Below are positions 50,476-61,379 of a stretch of DNA of 64,000 bases, piece by piece. Source of the stretch: Hyaloperonospora brassicae (taxonomy: Eukaryota > Oomycota > Peronosporomycetes > Peronosporales > Peronosporaceae); contig CANTFL010001486.1 of assembly GCA_947650285.1 (NCBI GenBank), forward strand, positions 1 through 64,000, given 5' to 3'. Positions within the stretch are counted from its first letter, which is position 1, and the number at the start of each line of letters is the position of its first letter. The translations under genes and the position numbers were made by a program. Under the pieces are notes generated by a model, which was not told where the DNA came from, made no database searches, and saw nothing but the letters and a program-made list of their open reading frames with translations.

Positions 50476-53400
50476 CTACGACGTGTTGGTTCGGTTCTGC
50501 AATGGTGTGCTCATCGCTGAAGCACCTCGCTGCACTGCGGGGGATGCCACCGATTGTTGGCTAGATCGCCGAGCCTTTTTGACGGATCGACGCGGATCAC
50601 TCGTGGGACTATTCAGGCCGGGCGATTTTGGATACACCGCCGTCGGCGTCATCATCCCAGCCGAGGCCATGGCGGTACCTTGCTCGTAAATCTTTGGATT
50701 AATTGTCACGCTCTTCGTAGCGTCGTTCGTCTTGTAGATGCCCACAAGACGGTCTGCGAGCTCAAACATGTTGTTGCGCAAAGATATGATGATGAATTGG
50801 GCGTTGCGTGTACGCTGCTTGATGTAGTTGCCCACAATCGACACGTTTTTAAAGTCCAGTGCTGCATCGATCTCGTCCATCACATACAATGGCGTTGGTT
50901 TGTAATGGTGCAGCGCGAACACAAGCGCCAGTGAGGCAAGAGTCTTCTCTCCGCCCGATAAGTTCGAAATGTTTTTCCAGCTCTTCTTCGAAGGCCTCAC
51001 GCTGAACACCACACCTTCGGAGAACGGATCCAGTGAATCCACAAGCTCTAGCTCCGCATCACCACCAAGTGTGATCATCTGATACATCTCCTTCAGTTTT
51101 AGCGTAATGATGCGGAAACCCGTCATGAACTCCTCCAGTCGCTTGCGTCGCAGCTCGTCGTACTCGTGGCGCTTTGCGTCACGTAGCTTCGTAGCTTCCT
51201 CTAACTCGATAATGCGAGCCTTGCATTCCTCTTTTTTTTGTTTGTACTCTGTCAATGCACCCATGTTTACGTTCGCCTTGAGCTCGTCGCGCTGCTGCTC
51301 CAGCACGGAGATCTCATACTTCATTTCCTCTTTACTATATCGAGATAGTGCAGCAGCCTCCAGCGTCGGAAGCTCTTCCAATGTCACGTCCATGTAAACA
51401 TCTTCCTCGTCACCACTGTCCTTGTCCTCATCCTCGTTCTCCATTTTCTCCTCCATTGCATCCTCTCGATCTGCAGCCTTGCCTCCTTTTTGACGCTTCC
51501 GAGCGGGAAAGTCTGCATCATCCTCGAAAACACCCGCATTTTGTTCTTGTTCGGTGACAAACGCTGCGTGAAGAGACGTGAGTTTCGTCTTCCAGTATGC
51601 TTCCTTCTTGGTGTTTTCGTCCAGCATTTTCTCGCAGTCTTCTAGGCTGTTGGACAAGTCCACTTCTGTGCTTGCCATCCCGTCGTGCTCCTTCTTCAGC
51701 TTTCGGTACTTGGACTCTTCTTTGCGGAGGATTTTCTCCTTCGCAGTGACCTGCTCTTGGATCCCCTCGCACTTCTGAAGAACAGTCAAAGCTTTCTCTT
51801 CCATGGCAGTAATATGCTCGCGGATGGTGTCAATTTTGTTCCCCACTGCTTCCAAATCTTCCTTTATCTTCTTGAGTACCTGCTCGTTCTTCTCAGTGCT
51901 TTTTTGGCTGCTCTTGAAGTCAACTCGGATTTTTGTCATTTGTTTCGTTTTCTCCGATATTTGCTTCGTAATCTTTTTTGCCACATCCTGTTCCTTGCGC
52001 AGCTTTTCGCCGCCCACATCGAGAATCTGGTCCTTTATCTTGACCAGTTCAGCAGCCATTTTATCCACTTTTATTTTCACGGTTTTGTACTCAGCATCCT
52101 TCGTGGTCTTTTGCTTCTTCAGCCGCTCAACTTGCTTTTTCGCATCAGCAGAAAGCGTCGTTTGCTTTTCCAGACTACTTTTGTTCTTCGTGTAATCCTT
52201 CAGTCGTGTCTTGGTTGCTTTTATGTCCAATTCGATCTTGGGCATGTCGTTCTCATACTGCTCGATTTGGCGATTGAGTTGCTGTAGCTCTTTCTCAAGC
52301 GAATCTTTTTCGTCGCGGATTTGTTCCAACTCGTTCCGCAAAGACGACGCCTGCTCTTGCAAAGCCCGAATCTCACCTTCGCTCAGACCGCTCGAGAGCG
52401 TACTTGACATGCCACCGCTACGGGCTCGTTTACCCCCGCCAGACATTGCACCGGACATCTCGACCAGCTGTCCGTCTAGAGTCACCACGCGGTATTTGCA
52501 TTGGCGTCCTTGAAAAGCAATGGCCGAAGCCTCGTCCAAGTTCTTAGACACCAGTGTGTCACGCAGAGCGTAGTAAAATGCAGGCAGGTACTTGTCATCA
52601 TTCACCTTCACTAGATCAAATAAACGGGGCGCTATTTGTCCAGAAGGAGTGTTCACACCACGGAAGTGCTGGGCATATTTCGACCGAAGATAACCGAGTT
52701 GCTCCAGAATCAGGAATGTAGTGCGACCCAAATTATGTTTGCGCAAGTATGCCACGCACGCTTGTGCTCCCGAAGTCGTCTCGACAACCAAGTTATTCAA
52801 CGCGCCGCAAGCAGTCGATATGGCGACGTCGTATTTGCCATCAATCGCGCCGAGGTCACCCAGGCGACCGAACAGCCCAGCATTTTCCAGGGGCATCCCC
52901 GGCTTGGATGCATCAAGCAATTCCCGCAGCATGCGGTTTCTAGTCGCATGCGATTGGACCGCACCCGAAGCCTCTTCAGCTTTTGTACGAGCTTCGCGGT
53001 ACTTCTCTGCAACAGTGCTTTCTCTGCGCTTGACGCCATCCAATTCTCGCTCGGCAACGACGATGCGGTCCTTCATCTTTACGAGTTTCTCGCGTTTCTC
53101 GGCCTGGTCTTGTTCAAGTCCACGCAAGTTTGCCTCAGACTCGATGATACCACAAGCATTTGCGTCGAGCGCCTTCTTGGCGTTGGTCACAGGCTCTTCT
53201 ACGAGCTGAATCTCCGTCTCAGTTGTATCGATCACTGACCGCAAAGCATTCAGTTCGGTCTGGCACGGTTCCATGTCCTGCTGGATGGTTTCCATGATAC
53301 TACGTAGCTTAGTCGTCTCTTCCTTGTGGTCCTCCAAAATACGTTCCAGCACCTGCTCCTGCTTCGTGAGCTTAGCTTGTAACTTTTCTACCTCTTTCTC

Positions 53401-54756
53401 CAACTGCGGCACCAGCTCCTCATTCTCCTGTACCTTTTCTTTAATACTCTTTTGCTTTTTCGTTTCCTTCTTTTGCGTTGAATTCAGCTCTTTCTGCCGC
53501 TCTTTCGCGTACTTTAGCTCTTCCCGCAGCTTCACGTCTTGCTTTTCAAAGTCTGCGTACTCGGCCTTCGTCTCATCTAGCTGCTTGGCAACGTCGTCGT
53601 GCTCGCTCTTCACGCGCTGGTACACAGCTTCCACAGCCTCTAACTCTTCGCGGTTCTTCGCCATGCGTGCCATCTCCGCTTTATACTTGGCCTGCAGCTC
53701 ATCCCGCTTGGCCTCACACAGCTCACGATTATTCGACGCCTCTTGAATCCACAATTGGTACAAAATGTTCGTCTTCATGTACACTTCCTTCTCCTTGCAA
53801 AGGTACTCTAGCGCCTCCGCGCGAGGTCCCTCCAAGTGCGCCTTCTCCTTCTCCACGAGCTTGACACGGTTCACTTTGTCGCCTCGCACTTCGTTGCAGT
53901 GCTCGACTTCGTCCCACACTCGCTCCGTGGGTTCCACGTACACGTTGGAGCCAATAATGTCTTCCAGGTACTCGAGCAGCCCGTCTTCGTTCGAGCCGTC
54001 TGCGCCCTTGCTCTTCATCATGGCAATCTGCTCCACTTCTCCCTGCAAGATCAGGAACCGGTTGTTGTCCAGGTCGATCCCCTTGTCCTGCAGCAGCTCC
54101 GTCACGCGCGTGAAGTTGCTGGGTCGGTCGTTGATAAAGTACTTGCTCACGTTGCTCTTCGTAGCGGTGCGCGTGACACTGAACTCGGAATGCGGCACGA
54201 CCGTATAGTTGGCTTCATTGTCAATCGCTGAAGTAGCAGTAGCAGTAGCAGTAGCAGCAGCAGCAGCGTCGCCGTCTTCCGTGTCGACAATCTCCTGGAA
54301 AAAGACCGAAACTGTAGCCATGTCCAAGTCTCGGAAACCCGCCGAGCGGTGCACGAGCTCCGAGACCTTTTTGAGACGCAGTTTCGACGCGCGTTTGCCA
54401 AAGACAAACAGCAGCGCGTCAATGACGTTGGACTTGCCGCTGCCATTGGGACCCACGACCGCGCTGAAGCATTTGTGGAACGGTCCGATCTCGACTTTCC
54501 CAGCGTACGACTTGAAGTTCTCGAGGCGCATTTTCGTGATCATGAGTCGCTTCACTGGCGCGGCCTTGACGGGCGTTGAGACGGGCGTTGAGACGGGCGC
54601 AGGCAAGACGGACGTCGTGGAGACAGCGGGGGACGCCGGTTCCGACGGGAGCGCGCTGGCCTCCTCGCTCACGTCCATCGACTGCTGCTGCTGCTGCTGT
54701 GCAGTCGGCGTCTCGTCTCTCTCTGTTTCCGTTGCCGTTGCATCGTCAACTGCCAT
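50476..54756 (-). CDS. SMC4: Condensin subunit SMC4
   Basis: Single exon, 1426 residues, normal SMC4 length. A Gln- and Ser/Pro-rich N-terminal tail precedes the ATPase head (MRLENFKSYAGK, Walker A GPNGSGKS at 102-109, NRFLILQGEVEQIAMMKSKG). The first long coiled coil follows. The hinge is at about 615-780 (GLFGRLGDLGAIDGKYDVAISTACG, then a Gly-rich SGAMSGGGKR end). The second coiled coil contains an acidic insert with a basic patch (ARKRQKGGK then MENEDEDKDSGDEED, about residues 1080-1125). The C-terminal head has signature LSGGEKTLASLALVF near 1267 and Walker B LYVMDEIDAALD near 1287. It pairs with SMC2 in condensin and compacts chromosomes in mitosis. The last ~75 residues are Ser/Thr/Pro-rich and may be phosphoregulated. 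Confidence 0.96.
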   Translation of the reverse strand: MAVDDATATETERDETPTAQQQQQQSMDVSEEASALPSEPASPAVSTTSVLPAPVSTPVSTPVKAAPVKRLMITKMRLENFKSYAGKVEIGPFHKCFSAVVGPNGSGKSNVIDALLFVFGKRASKLRLKKVSELVHRSAGFRDLDMATVSVFFQEIVDTEDGDAAAAATATATATSAIDNEANYTVVPHSEFSVTRTATKSNVSKYFINDRPSNFTRVTELLQDKGIDLDNNRFLILQGEVEQIAMMKSKGADGSNEDGLLEYLEDIIGSNVYVEPTERVWDEVEHCNEVRGDKVNRVKLVEKEKAHLEGPRAEALEYLCKEKEVYMKTNILYQLWIQEASNNRELCEAKRDELQAKYKAEMARMAKNREELEAVEAVYQRVKSEHDDVAKQLDETKAEYADFEKQDVKLREELKYAKERQKELNSTQKKETKKQKSIKEKVQENEELVPQLEKEVEKLQAKLTKQEQVLERILEDHKEETTKLRSIMETIQQDMEPCQTELNALRSVIDTTETEIQLVEEPVTNAKKALDANACGIIESEANLRGLEQDQAEKREKLVKMKDRIVVAERELDGVKRRESTVAEKYREARTKAEEASGAVQSHATRNRMLRELLDASKPGMPLENAGLFGRLGDLGAIDGKYDVAISTACGALNNLVVETTSGAQACVAYLRKHNLGRTTFLILEQLGYLRSKYAQHFRGVNTPSGQIAPRLFDLVKVNDDKYLPAFYYALRDTLVSKNLDEASAIAFQGRQCKYRVVTLDGQLVEMSGAMSGGGKRARSGGMSSTLSSGLSEGEIRALQEQASSLRNELEQIRDEKDSLEKELQQLNRQIEQYENDMPKIELDIKATKTRLKDYTKNKSSLEKQTTLSADAKKQVERLKKQKTTKDAEYKTVKIKVDKMAAELVKIKDQILDVGGEKLRKEQDVAKKITKQISEKTKQMTKIRVDFKSSQKSTEKNEQVLKKIKEDLEAVGNKIDTIREHITAMEEKALTVLQKCEGIQEQVTAKEKILRKEESKYRKLKKEHDGMASTEVDLSNSLEDCEKMLDENTKKEAYWKTKLTSLHAAFVTEQEQNAGVFEDDADFPARKRQKGGKAADREDAMEEKMENEDEDKDSGDEEDVYMDVTLEELPTLEAAALSRYSKEEMKYEISVLEQQRDELKANVNMGALTEYKQKKEECKARIIELEEATKLRDAKRHEYDELRRKRLEEFMTGFRIITLKLKEMYQMITLGGDAELELVDSLDPFSEGVVFSVRPSKKSWKNISNLSGGEKTLASLALVFALHHYKPTPLYVMDEIDAALDFKNVSIVGNYIKQRTRNAQFIIISLRNNMFELADRLVGIYKTNDATKSVTINPKIYEQGTAMASAGMMTPTAVYPKSPGLNSPTSDPRRSVKKARRSSQQSVASPAVQRGASAMSTPLQNRTNTS

Positions 54757-56795
54757 GTTGCTCTCCCCCAGCTCTAAGTTTCCTTTGACGCGCTGGTTGC
54801 GCGCACTCTAAATTTGTGAAAAGAGGCGCTCAAGCGATACACTGAGCCCCTGCAAAGCCTGACTTTGGGGTTTCTCCTTTCGGAAAAGTCGAAATCCTAC
54901 TGCAAGGAGTGATGGTCGCTTGCCATGCGCCGCCTCAGGACGGCAACCTACACTGGTCTTTTGGCACTGCGTGAGCTGCTAAGAGGCGGCCGACTGAATG
55001 TGGGAGTGCTGGCTGTGCCCATCACTCGAGCGTCGATGACCCATCTCGTTGCGCGGCGTGCGCCACGATCTCACAAACGCTCGCTGAGTAGTCAAGACAA
55101 GCAGCACGTACAGTTGTCGAGAGCGATGCTCGTTAGTCGATCGATGCAGCTCTTTGAGAAGCGGAGACGCATCCAAAGGCAAGCCAAAGTGGCGGCAGGT
55201 ACATGTAGAGGCAGAAGAACTGCACAAGAAGTCGATACGATTGGACGGCTGTCCATTGACAACTGTCGCCGAGCGTTGCGGTCAGAGCCGGAAATAGGGC
55301 CTCCAGGTGGTGTAGTCCATTGCGTTGACAGGATGAGCAAAGTTGTCCACGAGCCATATCTGAAATGTTGCACAAGACTGCACGTGTTTGCATATCCGCG
55401 CGTCTTAAGGCACGTAAGAGCTAATAGTGAGCTCCTTGCAGATGCAACGCGTGCAGCTCAATTTCCGCGCGAAACGGCCTTTGCAATACGGGAAAGCAAA
55501 CCATCAGCTACGATATGTCGCTACGCGACTGAGACAACAACCACTGCTATCGAGATAGATGAGAACCTGTACGCAGGGAGATCAAGCGTCCCGTGTCGCA
55601 TTGACTGCGGCATGCGCATGCGGGGTAAGGTGCTTACCGCGAAGATGCAATGAAGTGCACAGAAAAACACGCTCGGCGCATCTGCGACTAGATTTACGCT
55701 TACAAGACAAGCATTCTCTACAATGCACCAATGCAGCTGGGGGAAATAAGTTTCATTACACTGTCAACACCTGTGCAGCTGGGCAAATTGTGACGAAACA
55801 CCATCGCGTTACATCACGGCTGTGTTTCACCTTTCTTGTCTTCCCATCTCGGGCCTTGTCAAGTCCCGACGACTTGGTCTTGTTGTGGAACGTCTCGTCA
55901 ACTGAGCTTCAATCGCAGGATCGGCTGTTACTGGCACCACTGCATCCGCGTACGCGAATTCAAGAACAACCTACACTAGTGTTATTGGCGAGATGCATCG
56001 TTACGGGATGATGAAGCAATCAAAGTCTTGCGGTCATTTGTCTTCCGAACAACCCGGTTGTCTGTAGGGTTCATCTGACCTCACTGCAACGCACAGTCCG
56101 AAGTGCGAGATCAGTTAGCGACCGTCGTGATGTATTCGACCATATCTCTTCGCAAATGTGGCCGGGTCTGCAAGTTCTCTAGGTGCGTTTCGTCCTACTT
56201 TATGTGTCGCTTCATACGAAAAAGATAGGGAAAAGTCGGTAGCTTGGGAATTCATTCCATCGCGCTTTGGCATCCCAGGAAGTTTGATCCAACCCTTATT
56301 CGAGCTCCTACCATGTAGCCCCCCATGAGTGAGAGAAGCATGACATGGTACTTACGCTTAGAGAGTTGCGATTTCCATACAGCTAAAACAATGACATAAG
56401 ACGCGTCATGGAATGTCAGACCTCGTGATTAGCCCGTCCCGAAAGTATGCGCATATGGAGTTTCATTGCAGACTGGGGACGAGGTTGACGCGTAGGTGCA
56501 CCAAAAGTCTCCAAAAGCATCACAACGTATCTCGACGCTTCTCACTAGCACTCACTTGTTTGGGCTCGCGGGACTCAAACGACAAGTCTTCCGCGATTAT
56601 GTCGCTAGGCGGGCGATCGAGCACATGTCATTCTGTAACGTTGGCGGAGTAGGCGGCAAGAAGTGCACAACAGTTTGGAACTAGTGCGGATCGTTTGTTT
56701 GTGTCCGACAGATGCGGCAGTCTAGTATACAATGCGTGCGTGCGTGCGTGTACCCATGACATATTCCAAAACATCGTACATAAATCAGACTCGGC
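54757..56795. other. Intergenic between UBA3 and SMC4
   Basis: On the minus strand CTCTTTTCACAAATTT-like sequence at 54808-54825 is a weak Inr/FPR candidate about 50-70 nt before the SMC4 start. A plus-strand 242-codon frame (54925-55653) has no recognisable domain and I do not call it. A TGCG microsatellite lies at 56731-56749, near the UBA3 3' end. Confidence 0.4.
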
Positions 56796-58367
56796 TTAGT
56801 CTCCCATGTGCGAGGCCCCCACATCCTTCGCCGATTCAAAGACAATCTGCAACGATAGCGCCATATCACCCACAAAAACGGCATCGGTGACCGTCAAACT
56901 TTCACCGTCCTTCACAAGCTCCCGCAGCACCTTGTCTAGATTAGGGCTTGTAGCAGCACGAAGAGATGGTGGACCCTGCATAAACAGGTTGGCACTGCCT
57001 GAGCTGATCGAGGGCTTTAACAGCCGGAAATCGTCACCACAAAGGTGGTCAATCAGTTTCTGTAACGTCATTGAATCCGGGTCCACGTGCAGTGTCTTCT
57101 GCTGCGAGGAGCAGACGACACAATCCTCTCTTCGGTCGTACTGAAACGTGTGCGAATAGCATCCCGTAGCACCCATGTGCATGTGGTAATTGTTCATCAA
57201 GCGACTGCAATAGCTCATAGCCTTAAGAGCCTCGCTTGCACACATGGCCGCCACTACTGCGTTTGTTGACGCTACTGCTGGAATGATGTTCTTCACCACT
57301 CCCAACGTCAAACTGTATGTGACACCTGTAATTCCAAATTGCTCCGCTCGGTCCTTTGCAGCTTGAAAGACCCACTGCATGTGTGCTGGCAAGTCCTTGT
57401 CAAGCTTCCTCTCGGGAAACTCTCGCGGCCAGAGCACAATGAAGGCATAGGCGATGCAGTGTGCCGGTTGTCTCGGTGTCTCTGCAATGGTGCACATCGG
57501 GAAGCTCTTTTGCGGCGGGAACGTCTCGAGCGAACACTCAAAGCAGCTCGTGATCCGAGGGATGATCACTCGAGCCTGGCCACGCAAACCTTCCGTGCCC
57601 CCGTCAATCAACGGAATGATAGTGGAAGGATCCACTTCTCCATCCTCGTTTACTTCAGCCAACGACACAACGAGAGAGTTCAAATACCGACGCGCTTCGA
57701 TATTATCGAGTCCCGAAAGGATGACGTGGAACTGCCGGTAGAAATCCACGTCCATGTCCTGCACCTTCTTAAAATGAGGCGTGATAGTCACGGAGGCTTC
57801 CGTTTCGCGGCACGCAACGCGGTCTCGCACAAAAGCCGCGGCACACTCTGCTTTGCTCTTTCCCACGTCAGTCGCTCGAAAGAGGAACTGCCGGTTCAAG
57901 TTCGACACGTCAATCGTGTCCATGTCAATAATGTCCACTGTCGAAAACCCAGACAGCACCACATTTTTCAAGAGCTCACATCCCAACCCACCCGCGCCTA
58001 TAATCAGCACGCGACATTCGTGCTGCAAAAAGCTCAGCGTCTCTTCTCCAGCGTTCGGATCGAACTCGCCCAGTGCGACAGCAGATGTCTCGTTGGGAAA
58101 GGCGGTTTCGTGCGTCAGAAGCCGCAGTAGATCCCAATGGCGCTCGTCGCGGGGCACCGAGTGCAGAGGATTCGCCGTCATCGCGTAGGACGCAGCCGAC
58201 GAAAGAGAGGACGGCGAGTTGATCTTAAAGGACGATGTGGATGCTGTGAGGGCGTCGGGGGAAGACGACGGGGACGAGGAAGAACCTGGTGCGACGTCTC
58301 GATGGCTGAGCTTGGGCTTCTTGTGGGCGAGCGACGGTGGTGGAGAGTGCGTAGACAGTGAGGCCAT
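56796..58367 (-). CDS. UBA3: NEDD8-activating enzyme E1 catalytic subunit
   Basis: 523 residues from ATG 58367; the frame is open further up to 58487, but those 40 residues are basic and low in complexity, so the inner ATG is preferred. After a Ser/Pro-rich N-terminus (~60 residues), the adenylation domain has the nucleotide-binding VLIIGAGGLGCELLKNV near residue 120 and VIDMDTIDVSNLNRQFLF-type sequence (here IIDMDTIDVSNLNRQFLFR). The catalytic cysteine lies in FPMCTIAETPRQPAHC near residue 290. Zinc cysteine pairs are SCFEC near 272 and CVVC near 416. The C-terminal ubiquitin-fold domain starts about residue 430 (LQKLIDHLC ... LDKVLRELVKDGESLTV). With a NAE1/ULA1 partner it forms the E1 for NEDD8, the modifier that CSN2's complex later removes from cullins. 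Confidence 0.95.
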   Translation of the reverse strand: MASLSTHSPPPSLAHKKPKLSHRDVAPGSSSSPSSSPDALTASTSSFKINSPSSLSSAASYAMTANPLHSVPRDERHWDLLRLLTHETAFPNETSAVALGEFDPNAGEETLSFLQHECRVLIIGAGGLGCELLKNVVLSGFSTVDIIDMDTIDVSNLNRQFLFRATDVGKSKAECAAAFVRDRVACRETEASVTITPHFKKVQDMDVDFYRQFHVILSGLDNIEARRYLNSLVVSLAEVNEDGEVDPSTIIPLIDGGTEGLRGQARVIIPRITSCFECSLETFPPQKSFPMCTIAETPRQPAHCIAYAFIVLWPREFPERKLDKDLPAHMQWVFQAAKDRAEQFGITGVTYSLTLGVVKNIIPAVASTNAVVAAMCASEALKAMSYCSRLMNNYHMHMGATGCYSHTFQYDRREDCVVCSSQQKTLHVDPDSMTLQKLIDHLCGDDFRLLKPSISSGSANLFMQGPPSLRAATSPNLDKVLRELVKDGESLTVTDAVFVGDMALSLQIVFESAKDVGASHMGD

Positions 58368-59829
58368 AAAGAGGGAAGCGCGTCTCTTCCGCCAGGAAGA
58401 AGCAGGACGAAGGAGAGGCGGGTAGCGACGGCGAGACCGAGTCCTGCAAGACGACAACCACACACACTGAGACGGGCGATCGACCACTCACTGGGTGACG
58501 ATGGACGTGGCGGAGAAGACCAAGCGGTAGGCCCCGAGCAGCGGTGCCCAGCGAGGTCGGAGATTTGCTGTGGTGGTGCTTTGGTGAATGGTGTTGAGTA
58601 CACCAATTTGGTGGAGCGTACACCATTGTAGCAAGGCGTCAGAAGTCGCACGATTGACGACGACGACGACGTCAGTGATATGCTGCGGAATACAGTTCGA
58701 CCGATTGCAGCCCGATATAAACGTCAGCCGGAATTGCCCTACTCTCGAATCTGCGCACGTGTGACGGAGTAGTGGACACTGCATAGAGTGGTAGCGATGC
58801 TGACGTCGTGTCAGCAGCTCATGGAATTTTTATTCCCGCTCGTGGATCGTCCACTCGCTTCGCTTGCAATAACTTCATCGGAAGCCATCTGGCGAGTGCG
58901 CGGCGCGGCTCACTTTTACCCGATTGCAAGGGAATCACAGGCTCTCAGACGTCCGGCACGCAAAGGCACATGTCACGGACTATGTTTATACCCGCCGCGA
59001 CGTCAATCGATACCGCCGCATGATGCAGACCACCGATGCGCAGGAAAGACCACGAACTTGCATTGAGGGCAGCCTCTGCCGACGAACTGTCAGAGATGTT
59101 GAACGTTGTCGGTGCCCGATACAACAACAGTAGGCACACACGAGACGAAGGCGTTGATGCGCCTTGTTGCTGACTCCGCGCCGAGCCAAAAGATCGTGTA
59201 CGATGTTGTGATCGTCGACATCGCTTAGGTCCTAACCGACTTGCGAGGCTCCGGCCATTATCACCGCCCACAGTAACACTGGACCGAGTGATTCGACTCG
59301 CAACTAAACCGATAGCCTCGTCGGTGAGACATCGCTCGAAACTCTCGCTTGACTTTGCTTCAGTCCACACCACAAGTCCTGCAGTGAGACAATCGTCGCT
59401 GCCTCCACGATGGTGCTGCCACTCTCCAGATGGGAGAAGAACGTTCTTTTCGTGATTGTGGACAGCAAATGCCCGCCTGCAAGGTATGTGTAACTTCCGT
59501 GAGCACGCACACAACGATACAAAGGTATAGAAGACAGCATGATGGCCGGCTGAGCTCGAATGGGTGATGGCTCAGCCTCAAAGGCAGTGTACAAGACTGG
59601 CTTTGCGCCGCGTGTCCGTTCGGAACGCGCTCGGAACCTTGTTTGTGGCATCGATGTGGAATAGTCATTCGTTGGAAGAGACGAGAGAGGCCACTGTAGC
59701 GTGTGTGAGGAGCCACGAGCCGCACAAGCTGATTCTCATCAAGATTTGCGTGGCCAGATGCGGTGTGAAACAGCAGTTTGAAGTCATAGAGCTACACCGC
59801 ATCGATACATGTGTGTCGCGCCCTCAACC
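58368..59829. other. Intergenic upstream of UBA3 and the chitinase
   Basis: A divergent promoter region. No gene recognised; several overlapping short open frames at 58945-59725 have no domain. Confidence 0.4.
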
Positions 59830-59842
59830 TCATTTCCACTTT
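59830..59842 (+). promoter_or_regulatory. Oomycete Inr/FPR core promoter of the chitinase gene
   Basis: TCATTTCCACTTT, one base short of the full Inr/FPR consensus spacing but with both halves present, 42-54 nt upstream of the ATG at 59884. It supports that start over the in-frame ATG at 59809, which would lie upstream of the transcript start. Confidence 0.55.
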
Positions 59843-59883
59843 GTCTCCGAACCAGCACACTTCACCGTTCCACCGAGTCGATC

Positions 59884-60666
59884 ATGATGTTCCCCGTGGT
59901 TGTCGCATCGATGGGTCTACTGGGCATGACTGCCGCAGACTCGTGCGAGATGGTCGAGACCCCGGTCCAGCAATCGACCGGGGCAGCGCCTATCGAGGCC
60001 ACCACTGCAACGTCCCCGTCACGAAACAGTTCCAATTTTGCTCGCTTCTTCGACCAGGACCGGTTTCACACCATGTTCCCGGAAGCCTTGGAGCTCTACA
60101 CTTTCGATGGTCTTGTGACCGCTACCAACAAGTACTCGGCGTTTGCCAATACCGGCGACGACGCGAACGACAAGCGCGAGCTGGCAGCTTTCTTGGCCCA
60201 AACGGCCCACGAGAGTGACAACTTTAAGGCTGCAGAGGAGTATGCCCGGGACACGTACTCAGTTTGGCAATACTGTGACAACAGCACTTACCCGTGCGGC
60301 CCCGACCGTCGCTATCACGGGCGAGGCCCTATGCAGCTCGCGTGGAACTACAACTACTACATTGCAGGGAAAGCTCTCGGCGTTGACCTCCTGAACAATC
60401 CGGAGATTGTCGCACAAGACACAACGGTGACGTGGATGACTGCGCTTTGGTTCTGGATGACCCCGCAGAAATACGGCCGGATCATTCATGATTTCGTTGC
60501 GGGTGTGGATGGCTTCGCTCAATCCACTGACTCGATCAACGGCGGTCTCGAGTGTGGCCCGGACGCCCCCAACCAGTTGAACGAGCAGCAGCGTATTGCG
60601 TACTTTATCAAGATGTGCGAGGCGTTGGGCGTGCAGCCAGTGGGCAGCACTTCGTGCAACGCGTAA
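59884..60666 (+). CDS. Secreted GH19 chitinase
   Basis: Single exon, 260 residues. Signal peptide at residues 1-20 (MMFPVVVASMGLLGMTAADS); the frame is open from 59809 but the start at 59884 begins the signal peptide and follows the promoter element. A short Thr/Ser linker leads to a class I/II-type chitinase domain (~residues 55-258): FDQDRFHTMFP, FLAQTAHESDNF (catalytic Glu of the HE motif), WQYCDNSTYPCGPDRRYHGRGPMQL with WNYNYYIAGKALG, TALWFWMTP, and a C-terminal GLECGPDAPNQLNEQQRIAYF. It would hydrolyse beta-1,4 GlcNAc chains outside the cell. The second acidic catalytic residue cannot be assigned with certainty. The role may be self cell-wall remodelling or attack on fungal chitin. Confidence 0.92.
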   Translation: MMFPVVVASMGLLGMTAADSCEMVETPVQQSTGAAPIEATTATSPSRNSSNFARFFDQDRFHTMFPEALELYTFDGLVTATNKYSAFANTGDDANDKRELAAFLAQTAHESDNFKAAEEYARDTYSVWQYCDNSTYPCGPDRRYHGRGPMQLAWNYNYYIAGKALGVDLLNNPEIVAQDTTVTWMTALWFWMTPQKYGRIIHDFVAGVDGFAQSTDSINGGLECGPDAPNQLNEQQRIAYFIKMCEALGVQPVGSTSCNA

Positions 60667-61379
60667 GCACGGTCTGCCGGTATGCACATTCATGACGGAT
60701 CGGTTTCGTCACTTGCTCAGTAACTTGACACGTTCCCGAATGGGCTTGTGTTGTTCTATATGTACGACTATGACGGACCTTCGGTCAGTACCTCTTGATC
60801 CACGACGATGGCATGACACATTCCAGAATGGGCTTGTGTTGTTCTGTACGTGCGATAATGATGGACCTCTGGTCAGTATCTCTTGATCAAACACGATGAA
60901 AACAAACGATCGCGCTTCAGCAAAATGCATCAAACATTATACGTGGTGCTCGACTTGCTGTTGTGTTCGTCGATCGCTTCAAACCACCTTGTTTCGATTC
61001 TTGTCACGTGTTTAACAGGAACAGGCAAGAAGGTGAGTAATTCTCCATCACGACACAAGCGTGTGCGTCGTGCACATTATTTGTGTGAGCATGCCATTTT
61101 CTGGAACCACGCACTTCTTTGTGATGTCTTGCTTGTTACGTCGTCTACTGACTCAAACTGTTGGCCATTCGCTCTTACAGCGCGAAGCCTTGACCTGATT
61201 ACAATCAAATTTGCCTACGGATTGAGCAACATCAAAAAGGTATTGTGTTCCAAAATCCTTGTAGATGTGAGTGCTTTGTTGTTCTCTGCCAATCTGGCCC
61301 AGCAGCATTCTGGTCGAATACTAGTACGTCGTCTTCGACAAATGCATGCTAGCGTCATGGTTAGAAGGTGTTATCATCT
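60667..61379. other. Intergenic with an 88-bp tandem duplication
   Basis: Two diverged copies of an ~88-bp unit lie back to back at 60727-60814 and 60815-60900 (shared core GAATGGGCTTGTGTTGTTCT). The rest shows no gene. Confidence 0.6.

Noticed and set aside
54925..55653. 242-codon plus-strand open frame divergent from SMC4
   Set aside because: The position is suggestive, but no domain, signal or promoter is visible; overlapping minus-strand frames of similar quality exist.
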